From assembly GCA_046349875.1 (NCBI GenBank), contig JAXMBN010000009.1, positions 100,881 to 164,880 of the forward strand: a stretch of 64,000 nucleotides of DNA, in the 5' to 3' direction. This stretch comes from JAXMBN01 sp046349875. GTDB lineage: Bacteria; Planctomycetota; Planctomycetia; Pirellulales; Pirellulaceae. Under the pieces are notes generated by a model that saw nothing but the letters and a program-made list of their open reading frames with translations, was not told the origin of the DNA and did not search any database. Of this stretch, positions 56,996 through 64,000 are shown one piece after another (positions within the stretch are counted from its first letter, which is position 1; each line of letters starts with the position of its first letter). A program made the position numbers and the translations under genes.

Positions 56996-58102
56996 GTGAA
57001 CAACACACCCGCTTTCCTTGACTCGAAAAACATCGTCCACGAATTGGCAAATCGCGTTGCTCATGCTCCGCAGCCACTGCGCATTTGCGGTAACGGCAGT
57101 AAATGCCGCACAGAAGAACCCGCTTGCAACACGATGACAACGCGAGCACTAACAGGTATCCTCGAATACGAACCGAGCGAATTTACGATAACGGTTTGGG
57201 GCGGAACGCTCCTTAAGGATCTTGCCGAGACTCTAAGCCAACATGGACAATACCTTCCATTTGATCCTCCGCATGTCCATCGTGGAGCAACGGTCGGTGG
57301 ATTGATCGCCTCCGGTATCAATGGACCATCGCGATTGCGCTATGGTGGTCTTCGTGACAGCATCTTAGGCGTACGATTTATCGATGGTCGAGGAAACGTG
57401 GTGTATGCAGGAGGCAAGGTGGTCAAGAATGCAGCTGGCTTCGACCTGCCCAAACTCTTGTGCGGAAGTTGGGGAAGGTTGGGCTTGATCGTCGAGGCCA
57501 CGTTGAAAGTCCTACCGAACCCTGGACCCTTCCAAACCATAGTCATCCCCTGTTCCGATTTCAGGGAAGGTCTCGCATCCCATCAAAAGCTCCTTCAATC
57601 GTCGGTGACCATCGATGGGCTCGATTGGGATTCAGAAGGTTGCCTTCTCGTGAGAATTGCAGGATCGAATCAAACCCGCGCCGGCATCCGCGATCGCATC
57701 TTTCAGCTGTTGCAACTTCCCATCGATGAACTCGATTCAGACGACGCGTTATGGAGCCCCATTCGTGATTGGCATTGGCATGCAGAAGGATGCCATCTTG
57801 TTCGTATCCCGTTGAGTTGGCGTACCGCTCAACCTCTCATCGAATGGCTGGCATCACAACGCGTTGCCTACCGTTTAAGCGTGGCCGGAAATGTCCTTTG
57901 GATCGGATGGCCTGAGTCTCAGCCCTTGTGCCAACTTGAGAACGTCCTGGAACAACACCGACTGCGAGGGCGATGCTTAGCAGGCAGGGCACAAGGAACT
58001 TGCCTTGGCAGAAAAGAAGGCGATGCTTTTTCAGAACGCATCGAAACCGCTTTGCACGCGAAGAAGTGGGCATCCGTGGCCCCGAGCCAACTGCGTCCCT
58101 AA
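56996..58102 (+). CDS. glcE: GlcE-like FAD-binding subunit
   Basis: The 368-residue protein has the N-terminal FAD-binding half (RICGNGSKC, RGATVGGLIASGINGPSRLRYG, KVVKNAAGFDLPKLLCGS) and a diverged C-terminal part, as in GlcE. It starts with GTG 6 bases after glcD. A GlcF (CCG-domain iron-sulfur) gene would be expected next, but the following gene is on the other strand and unrelated, so the complex either uses a distant GlcF or another electron acceptor. Confidence 0.9.
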   Translation: MNNTPAFLDSKNIVHELANRVAHAPQPLRICGNGSKCRTEEPACNTMTTRALTGILEYEPSEFTITVWGGTLLKDLAETLSQHGQYLPFDPPHVHRGATVGGLIASGINGPSRLRYGGLRDSILGVRFIDGRGNVVYAGGKVVKNAAGFDLPKLLCGSWGRLGLIVEATLKVLPNPGPFQTIVIPCSDFREGLASHQKLLQSSVTIDGLDWDSEGCLLVRIAGSNQTRAGIRDRIFQLLQLPIDELDSDDALWSPIRDWHWHAEGCHLVRIPLSWRTAQPLIEWLASQRVAYRLSVAGNVLWIGWPESQPLCQLENVLEQHRLRGRCLAGRAQGTCLGRKEGDAFSERIETALHAKKWASVAPSQLRP

Positions 58103-58192
58103 CCGACACCAACGAACCCAGTTTTCATTGGCGCGAACAAGGAACGCGAGAACAATTGCCCAGTCGTTTCTAATAAACGCTTCGTTCGTCGA

Positions 58193-58471
58193 TTACTTGA
58201 TCGCCGCTGCAGGAACGCGCACGCGTCGTCGACGAAATCCAATCTTATCCAAAGCCAGATAAACTTCTTCGAGCGTCTTCTCACCGAAGTTCGAAATGCT
58301 CAGCAAGTTCTCGGGTGTGCTGTTGAGAAGATCGCGCACCGTAAAGATGCCTTTTTCTTCAAGGCAATTGGTCGTGCGAACCGTCAATCCGATCTCTGCC
58401 GTACTTAGATCCAGACGAGCACTCATCAAACGTGCTTCTTCATCGGCGCGACTCAAAGGAATGCGAGTCAT
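58193..58471 (-). CDS. Stand-alone RNA polymerase alpha C-terminal-domain-like protein
   Basis: From the ATG at 58471, with GGAGGGAG 6 bases upstream, the protein has 92 residues. Residues of about 25-82 match the alpha-CTD: IGLTVRTTNCLEEKGIFTVRDLLNSTPENLLSI-type helices and NFGEKTLEEVYLALDKIG (the second helix-hairpin-helix). The amino-terminal dimer domain of RpoA is absent. In RpoA this domain binds UP elements and activators. As a free domain it may modulate transcription by competing for or recruiting such factors; this is inference. The frame is open to 58576 but without a ribosome binding site there. Confidence 0.88.
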   Translation of the reverse strand: MTRIPLSRADEEARLMSARLDLSTAEIGLTVRTTNCLEEKGIFTVRDLLNSTPENLLSISNFGEKTLEEVYLALDKIGFRRRRVRVPAAAIK

Positions 58472-58820
58472 TCGGGTCTCCCTCCACTGATCGTTCTTCG
58501 ATCGCTGTGTGGATTTCAAGTGCACCTCCAATATGCTCTTGCCTTCACAGCGTGTGCGGAGAGTATACCGAATCAACTACGAGAATCAAATCAATCGCAT
58601 GAAGTTCTCAAGCTTTTTTCAATTACATCAATGCTAGCATTCGCATCGAAGAAGTAGAGCACATGTGTCATGATTGCATGCGATGTGATGCTTCGAATTT
58701 GAAGGAAGACCTCTGGACGCCATGCAGCCTTTTTGAAAAGATCCGCGCGACATTGGATTGCGAAGACTTGCCTATCGGTAATGGCAAGTTGCGTCTCTTG
58801 GTTTCGAACAGGTTGCTTCC
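58472..58820. other. Intergenic region between alpha-CTD-like and secreted-protein genes
   Basis: About 350 bases between divergent genes. Two overlapping open frames on opposite strands (58591-58857 and 58733-59095) show no signal peptide, domain or coding look, and are not called. Promoters for both flanking genes are expected here. Confidence 0.4.
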
Positions 58821-59297
58821 ATGATGACAAATTCCTATCGGATAGTTTGTCTGGCAATGATTCTCACTCTTTGCGTTCAGCCCTTTACCAAGGCAGACGG
58901 ATGGTGGAATCCGTTTTCGAGTTCCAAATCCAAATCGAGCTCGACATCAAGCTTTTGGTCGAACTCGAAAACGACGTCTTCGAAATCGACATCATCCTCA
59001 TGGATGCCGTCGTTCATGCGCAAGTCCAAGTCAAAAAAGAAATCGAACTCAACCTGGAGCAAGATGAGTCGAACCACCAAGAATTGGTGGGATAAGACAA
59101 CCGATCTTCTCGATCCGTTTCCCGATGATAAGCCGAAGAACACCGATAGCATGGCCTACGGTGTCTTTGAGGACTCCAAGAAGAAGCCCGTGCAGAAAGA
59201 ATCCTGGATGAGCGGACTGTGGAAGTCTGACAAAAAGAAGAAGGATGATGACATCAAGACGATTGGCGACTGGATGGACCAAAAGCGTCTCGACTAG
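58821..59297 (+). CDS. Small secreted Ser/Lys-rich protein
   Basis: The 158-residue protein has a signal peptide (IVCLAMILTLCVQPFTKADG) and a mature part of low complexity: runs of Ser, Lys and Thr (SSSKSKSSSTSS and similar) interspersed with WW, NW and DW, ending in an acid-rich tail. No domain is recognised. The basic composition could favour binding to acidic polymers. A strong terminator follows. Confidence 0.72.
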   Translation: MMTNSYRIVCLAMILTLCVQPFTKADGWWNPFSSSKSKSSSTSSFWSNSKTTSSKSTSSSWMPSFMRKSKSKKKSNSTWSKMSRTTKNWWDKTTDLLDPFPDDKPKNTDSMAYGVFEDSKKKPVQKESWMSGLWKSDKKKKDDDIKTIGDWMDQKRLD

Positions 59298-59329
59298 TTA
59301 TCCTATAGGAACGTAACCCATTCACCATG

Positions 59330-59358
59330 AAAAAACCCAGGCGAAAGCCTGGGTTTTT
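59330..59358. terminator. Bidirectional Rho-independent terminator
   Basis: AAAAACCCAGGC and GCCTGGGTTTTT form a perfect 12-bp hairpin over a GAAA tetraloop, with A-tract on one side and T-tract on the other. It serves both the plus-strand secreted-protein gene and the convergent minus-strand gene at 59390. Confidence 0.92.
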
Positions 59359-59389
59359 CTGTGAAGCGGGCGTGCCTTCACATGGATCT

Positions 59390-59896
59390 CTACTTGGTCG
59401 ACTGAATCGTCTTTTGGAGTTGTTCGGGAAGCTTTGCAATTTGCTCTGGCTTAAGCGCTTTGCCGATTTCCTTCTTAGCTTTGGTCACAATCTCCTGTGT
59501 TTCTTTAAACACTTTGATTTGCTCTTCGTTAAATCCAGCAGCAGCAAAAGCGGTATCGGCTTGAGCCTTTCCTTTCTTTCCCGATTCACGAGCCTCCTTC
59601 ACGGCAGCGGCTTGTTTCTTCTGCAGCTCTTGCGTGATCTTCACCGCATCGCGTTTGATCACGACTTCCTTCAGAGCCTTGCCTAAGACCTCCTCCGCTT
59701 TCGTAAGTTGTTCCTGTGAAAGTGAAGCGTCATCGAACGCTTTCAGGTTCTGCTTCAACATCGCCTTGTAGGTCTTCTCTTGTTCTTGGGTCAGCTTCTG
59801 CTCACTCGTGGCGCTGGCAACGCTGGTTTGTCCATAGAGGCTAGGGGAGGCCAACACCAACATCATGAGGCAAGCAAACAATCGAAACATTTTCAT
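59390..59896 (-). CDS. Small secreted helical protein
   Basis: The 168-residue protein has a signal peptide (LFACLMMLVLASPSLYG) and a highly helical, Lys/Glu/Gln-rich mature part (TQEQEKTYKAMLKQNLKAF, repeated EEVLGKALKE-type segments), somewhat like the CpxP/Spy group of periplasmic helical proteins by composition only. No known domain is recognised. It is the last minus-strand gene before the shared terminator. Confidence 0.75.
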   Translation of the reverse strand: MKMFRLFACLMMLVLASPSLYGQTSVASATSEQKLTQEQEKTYKAMLKQNLKAFDDASLSQEQLTKAEEVLGKALKEVVIKRDAVKITQELQKKQAAAVKEARESGKKGKAQADTAFAAAGFNEEQIKVFKETQEIVTKAKKEIGKALKPEQIAKLPEQLQKTIQSTK

Positions 59897-60027
59897 GGGG
59901 CACCTTAGAATGTAATCCAGGGAGGAAGGGTATTGATCAGGAGCGCACTATCGGGGTGGGACGAAGCAAAGCACTATCGCGTCGCATAAATCCATCTTAT
60001 GAATAGCGATGGTTCCAAACTGCATTG

Positions 60028-61332
60028 TTAGCTGAACAAGGGACCGATGACATTGCCATCGCGAACCAATGTGATCGGTCGTCCTGTTTCGGTTTGGTAT
60101 TCGATCTTCGGATCAATTCCGAGATTGTGATAGAAGCTTGCAGCAACATCGGAAGGCGATATGGCTTCGTGTGCTGGTCCTGCTGCCGTGGCATCGCTCT
60201 CCCCAACCACACGTCCTCCTCGGATCTTACCACCAGCCATGAGCATCGTCATGCAACGAGGATAGTGATCTCGCCCACCTTCCGCAGATCGTGTGTTAAT
60301 TTTGGGTGTTCGTCCGAATTCGCCCGTGACCAAAACGCTCGTCGTTCCCAACAATCCGCGCTGCTCCAAACCGACCAGCAAAGCCGAAACGCCCGCGTCC
60401 AACTTAGGAAGTTGCGTATTCTTCAGCTTCGTGAAGTTATCGGTATGCGTATCCCAACCACCCAGCGAAAGCGAAACAAACCGAACCCCTGCTTCAACCA
60501 ATCGAATCGCCAACAAGCAGCTTTGGGCGAAGGAATCGGATGAGAATTGAGCCGCAAACGCAGGCGATTCTTTGGAAATATCAAAAGCATCCCGAGCTTT
60601 ACTGCTCGAGATCATCGAATAGGCCTTCTGATCGAATTGCTCCAGTCCAGTCACGAGTTGTTCTTTGTCCTTCATCATATCGAAGGTCTGATCCAATTCA
60701 TTCAGCAAGCTTTGCCGACGTTGCACGTGCTCGATCGTCAACCCATTGCCCAGAGAAATGCCTCGCACTGCAAATGGCTTTCCTTGAACAGGAACGGAAG
60801 CCGTATTCATGGGCGCATACTGAATCCCCAGGAATCCAGGTCGCTGTCCACCCTTGGGAATCGCGACAAAAGGTGGCAATTCTGGCGGTGATGTAAACTC
60901 CTTTGCCACGACGGCTCCATAGCCTGGATAGTCGAGCGATGCGAGCGGCTTGGACCCCGTGTTGACGTATTGGCTTCCCAAATCGTGAGCGGCGAGCGTG
61001 TGCGAGACACCGCGCAGTACGACATACTTGTCCGCGCATGCGGCCAACTTGGGAAGATGTTCGCAAATCTGAACGCCGCTGACATTCGTATCGATCGGTT
61101 TAAATGTGCCTCGAACAGTATCTGGCGCATCGGGCTTCAAGTCGAACGTATCCAAATGGGATGGACCGCCATTGAGATCGATGAAGATGCCTGCCGTGGC
61201 AAATCCCTCGCGAACATTACCAGCCTGCGCCATCCGCAAATAACTGGAGAGTGAAAAGGCTCCTGCAGAGAGAGCTCCGACACGAATAAAATCGCGACGG
61301 CGAAAACCATCACAGGTTCGATGTATGGACAT
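60028..61332 (-). CDS. DUF1501 Tat-exported protein
   Basis: The 434-residue protein starts with a twin-arginine signal (RRRDFIRVGALSAGAFSLSSY). The body is DUF1501, a sulfatase/alkaline-phosphatase-fold family of unknown activity frequent in planctomycetes, with FIDLNGGPSHLDTFD near the N-terminus, LSLGGWDTHTDNF and LVTGEFGRTPKIN. Its gene follows the DUF1549/DUF1553 gene by 54 bases, the common pairing of these families. Confidence 0.93.
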   Translation of the reverse strand: MSIHRTCDGFRRRDFIRVGALSAGAFSLSSYLRMAQAGNVREGFATAGIFIDLNGGPSHLDTFDLKPDAPDTVRGTFKPIDTNVSGVQICEHLPKLAACADKYVVLRGVSHTLAAHDLGSQYVNTGSKPLASLDYPGYGAVVAKEFTSPPELPPFVAIPKGGQRPGFLGIQYAPMNTASVPVQGKPFAVRGISLGNGLTIEHVQRRQSLLNELDQTFDMMKDKEQLVTGLEQFDQKAYSMISSSKARDAFDISKESPAFAAQFSSDSFAQSCLLAIRLVEAGVRFVSLSLGGWDTHTDNFTKLKNTQLPKLDAGVSALLVGLEQRGLLGTTSVLVTGEFGRTPKINTRSAEGGRDHYPRCMTMLMAGGKIRGGRVVGESDATAAGPAHEAISPSDVAASFYHNLGIDPKIEYQTETGRPITLVRDGNVIGPLFS

Positions 61333-61386
61333 AGGAATGATCTCCGAGGAAAGGTTGTATTGGAATCGTGCTCAGTCCCCAATCGT

Positions 61387-64000
61387 TTAGTGATTGAGGA
61401 TGAACTCTTTGGTGTTAATCAAGGCCCATAGGACATCCGATAGTCCCTCGATCGAGTTTTCAGCTTCTTTGACAGCCTTGCTGGCAACTTTGACTTCGGA
61501 CTCGGTAGGGAATCGAGAAAGGGTTCTCAGGTACGCTTCTTCCACGCACTCGGAGATCTTTTCGGGGGACAAGTGAATGGGAGCATTGAGGTTGATGCGA
61601 GGCGCATCGCTCACTTGCTTGAGTGCTTTTTCGGCTTGTTCGACACGTTGTTCTGCTTTCTTGATCTGCTCGGACTTTCCCTTGTCCAAGACCGCAGCAA
61701 GCTTGCTCTGCGCATCTTTCAACTGCTTTTCTGCTTCCGCGACTTTGCGTTCGCGAGCCTCATCCAGTTTTGGCTTGGATTTGGCATGTTCTGCCTCGAG
61801 GTAATCCTTGCTGATCTGAGCAAGCCATCCATGGTTGGGATCGCGGAGCCCACGAAGAACATCGGAATCATTGCGAACAAATACGGTTTGCAGCAAGCTT
61901 GGATCGTTAGAGCGATCGCAATCGCAATTGGTCTCCCGCGTCGACCTTCCGAAAACCGATAGTGCGTAACTGCTCGTCCCACCTTGATTGTTGCGAGGGC
62001 TTGCACCTCCCACACTCAACGCTCGATCTTGAGTGAAGTTGCACATCCCTTGCACTTCTTCGTCATTGCGGATGGCGATTTGAATCGAATCGTATGCAAC
62101 TTCCGCAGGGAGCCTTTTCAGCAAAGCGTGACTAAAGTTTCGACGATCGAGCTCGTTGGTGTCGTTGGTCTTCCACGTGCGCTGATAGGTTTCACTATTT
62201 GCAATGGTGCGATGAAGCCACTTTAGATCGTAGCCATGTTCCACAAACTGATCCGCCAGGAACCGAAGCAACTCAGCGTTGCTTGGTGCATTCGCCAAAT
62301 TCATATCGTCGGGTGGATTCACAATCCCCACGTCGAAATAGTGCGCCCAAACGCGATTGACAACGGCCTTGGCGAAATAGGGATTGTCCTTGCGACGCAA
62401 CCAATCCATCAGTGGTTTACGAGGATCTGCAACCTCGCTTAAGTCGACGGAATCACCTCCCAAGAGACGCGCCGTGGGTGGCGGTGTAGAACCTTTCTTC
62501 TTATCGTTTTTATCCTCTTTGTTCCGTGCTTTATTCTTCGCAACAAAGACTTCAGGATAGGGTACGACCTTTCCTTCTTTGATCTTCTCCGCCAAGCGTT
62601 TACGAAGGTCATTCCCTTTCAAGGACTTGGGAACATCGAGCTCTTCGATCATCGATGCATACTCTTCCTTCGACTCCGGGGCCACGCTTCCTTGGTTTCC
62701 AGTAATTCCATCGAAGAGCCGCTCGAACTGCTCGAAATCGGTCTTGGACCATTGGTCGAACGGGTGTTTATGGCACTGAGCACATTGAATTCGGACCCCC
62801 AAGAAAGCATAAGCGAAACCAATGGCACGCTCTTCGGAAGTCCGTTGGTTCCGACGAGCCCAGTAGTACATCAGCGATTCGCGATCGGCGTAGGCCTTAC
62901 CGGTTGGATCTTTCGATATCTCCGTCATGGCCTGGCAATAATCGCGATACGATTCGCCCGATTGCTTGCTGACAGCGGTGACGATTCCTTCAACCATTTT
63001 GTCGTAAGGAACGTTGTTTTCGATCCGTTCATAGATCCATTGGTACCACTGTTGATTCAATCGACCTACACGTCCGTCGAGCGGAGCAAAGTTATTGAGT
63101 TGCTCATCATTGTTTCCAGTGACGTCGCTGAAGAACGTGGCCCATAGCCCTGCATATCCAGGACTTTGTAACAACTCTTCAATCAGCTTGGTACGTTTGT
63201 CCGGATCCTGACTTGCCAAGAAAGCTCGGACGCGATCGGAAGTTGGCAAGGTACCCGCGATATCGAGAGAGACTCTTCGAATGAAGTCGCTGTCATTGCA
63301 AGTCTCCGATGCAACGACATTCAGCTTGTCGAGTTTCGTTTGTACGAGCCTATCAACTTCGCGCGAGTCAGCTTGCTTAGAAAGCTGTACGGGTTGCCGC
63401 GGTGAACCAAGGCTTGCGCGGGGTCGCAAGACAGGAATGGGGACCACACCTTTATCGTAGGCCACAACGACGTGGGTATCGCCTGTTTCACCACCAAACA
63501 CATTTCCTCGTTCATCAATCGAGGCAATAGATGTATCGTTACTGAAAAACCGACAAAGCGACGTCACATCTTCCTGAACTCCGTCATTCCAATGCGCGAC
63601 AACTTTGAGCGGAATGCGTTCTCCCTTGGCGGTGAAGACGATCTCTCGAGGCGTTACTTCAAGCTGTTCAAGCTTATAAGCGGTCTTACCAAAGCGAGCA
63701 CCTTTGGCCCCGCCTTCGATCCACTTTCGAATGACCCAATATTCCCAGCCATTCTTCTCAAAACGCTTCCCGCCTTCATGAATGCTCTCATCAACGGGTT
63801 TGGTCAAAACTAAACTCTCAAGAGGGTTCTCTTTGAGAGTCCTTCCGTTTTCGAGCATGGCCTTGAGGTCGGCGTTAAAGTCGTAGCCAAAGAGCGAAAG
63901 CATGAATCCTCCGCGCCCTTGAAACGAACCATGGCAGGAACGACCATTGCACCCGAGTCGTCCCAATAGGGGCGTTACGTGCTTTTGAAAATCAGGGACC
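61387..64000 (-). CDS. DUF1549/DUF1553 cytochrome-like protein (5' end outside window)
   Basis: The frame is open through the right edge, so the N-terminus lies outside; the TTG at 63966 is only an internal codon. The first visible part has CNGRSCH, resembling the CxxxxCH heme-c-like site of the family (LGCNxGxCHG in homologues). A bacterial Ig-like (Big_2) domain follows at about 110-190 of the visible part, then DUF1549 with CAQCHKHPF, a long Lys/Glu/Ala coiled coil and DUF1553 with AVNRVWAHYFDVGIVNPP. It is probably an exported protein of at least 870 residues and heads the operon with the DUF1501 gene. Confidence 0.93.
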   Translation of the reverse strand, partial: VPDFQKHVTPLLGRLGCNGRSCHGSFQGRGGFMLSLFGYDFNADLKAMLENGRTLKENPLESLVLTKPVDESIHEGGKRFEKNGWEYWVIRKWIEGGAKGARFGKTAYKLEQLEVTPREIVFTAKGERIPLKVVAHWNDGVQEDVTSLCRFFSNDTSIASIDERGNVFGGETGDTHVVVAYDKGVVPIPVLRPRASLGSPRQPVQLSKQADSREVDRLVQTKLDKLNVVASETCNDSDFIRRVSLDIAGTLPTSDRVRAFLASQDPDKRTKLIEELLQSPGYAGLWATFFSDVTGNNDEQLNNFAPLDGRVGRLNQQWYQWIYERIENNVPYDKMVEGIVTAVSKQSGESYRDYCQAMTEISKDPTGKAYADRESLMYYWARRNQRTSEERAIGFAYAFLGVRIQCAQCHKHPFDQWSKTDFEQFERLFDGITGNQGSVAPESKEEYASMIEELDVPKSLKGNDLRKRLAEKIKEGKVVPYPEVFVAKNKARNKEDKNDKKKGSTPPPTARLLGGDSVDLSEVADPRKPLMDWLRRKDNPYFAKAVVNRVWAHYFDVGIVNPPDDMNLANAPSNAELLRFLADQFVEHGYDLKWLHRTIANSETYQRTWKTNDTNELDRRNFSHALLKRLPAEVAYDSIQIAIRNDEEVQGMCNFTQDRALSVGGASPRNNQGGTSSYALSVFGRSTRETNCDCDRSNDPSLLQTVFVRNDSDVLRGLRDPNHGWLAQISKDYLEAEHAKSKPKLDEARERKVAEAEKQLKDAQSKLAAVLDKGKSEQIKKAEQRVEQAEKALKQVSDAPRINLNAPIHLSPEKISECVEEAYLRTLSRFPTESEVKVASKAVKEAENSIEGLSDVLWALINTKEFILNH

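Noticed and set aside
58591..59095. Two overlapping frames (58591-58857 minus, 58733-59095 plus)
   Set aside because: No domain, signal or ribosome binding site; the plus-strand frame is out of phase with the convincing secreted protein at 58821.

Overview
The window looks like a chromosomal segment of a planctomycete, most likely Pirellulaceae. The pointers are two DUF1549/DUF1553 cytochrome-like proteins with CxxCH motifs (31.7 and 61.4 kb), a DUF1501 Tat-exported protein, a large EF-hand lipoprotein, an ECF sigma factor with a membrane anti-sigma-like partner, a caspase-like secreted protein, eukaryote-type glutamine synthetase II, moderate GC and weak use of Shine-Dalgarno sites. This assignment is inference; no rRNA is present. 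Genes run off both edges: a radical SAM protein on the left and a DUF1549/DUF1553 protein on the right.

Layout. 0-3 kb: radical SAM protein and acetyl-CoA synthetase. 3.3-7.6 kb: mobile region with a RAYT-type Y1 transposase, two clusters of a GGGGAC(A/T)GTCCCC palindrome in opposite orientation, a putative lipoprotein, and an IS3-family element sitting just upstream of folP. 7.6-13 kb: housekeeping genes folP, proA, fliM, then an rpe / degenerate histidine phosphatase / accD operon. A third palindrome cluster lies at 13.4 kb. 13.6-22.5 kb: a hexulose-phosphate-synthase-like gene followed by a stretch dense in frameshifts: a zinc dehydrogenase, the thioesterase end of a one-module NRPS, a tRNA-Gly with an apparent 8-nt anticodon loop, and an FtsX/MacB-like permease. 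This is either real decay or a patch of poor sequence. 22.9-29.5 kb: exported DUF4105, DUF900 and caspase-PDZ proteins, then three Tad-type minor pilin genes. 29.5-37.4 kb: pyrF, Gfo/Idh/MocA oxidoreductase, a coupled DUF1549 / EF-hand pair, a response regulator and an enolase-superfamily enzyme.

37.6-49 kb: YidC with a PDZ-like insert, an FHA-GAF-sigma54 activator, the ECF sigma/anti-sigma pair, a cdd / acyl-CoA ligase / MoxR ATPase run, and glnII with a clear terminator. 49-58 kb: MnmD-like methyltransferase, then a probable amino-acid/hydroxy-acid catabolic block: DUF1611 + dipeptide-epimerase-like pair (resembling DgcN/DgcA), RraA, D-2-hydroxyacid dehydrogenase, class V aminotransferase, and GlcD- and GlcE-like glycolate oxidase subunits without a GlcF. 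58-64 kb: a stand-alone RNA polymerase alpha-CTD-like protein, two small secreted proteins around a strong bidirectional terminator, and a DUF1549/DUF1553 + DUF1501 operon.

The most notable signals are the three palindrome clusters with the nearby RAYT, the histidine phosphatase relic lacking its catalytic residues, the frameshift-rich island with the odd tRNA, the orphan alpha-CTD protein and the DUF1611-to-GlcE catabolic block. All coordinates and motifs were read by eye from the sequence; no database search was run.
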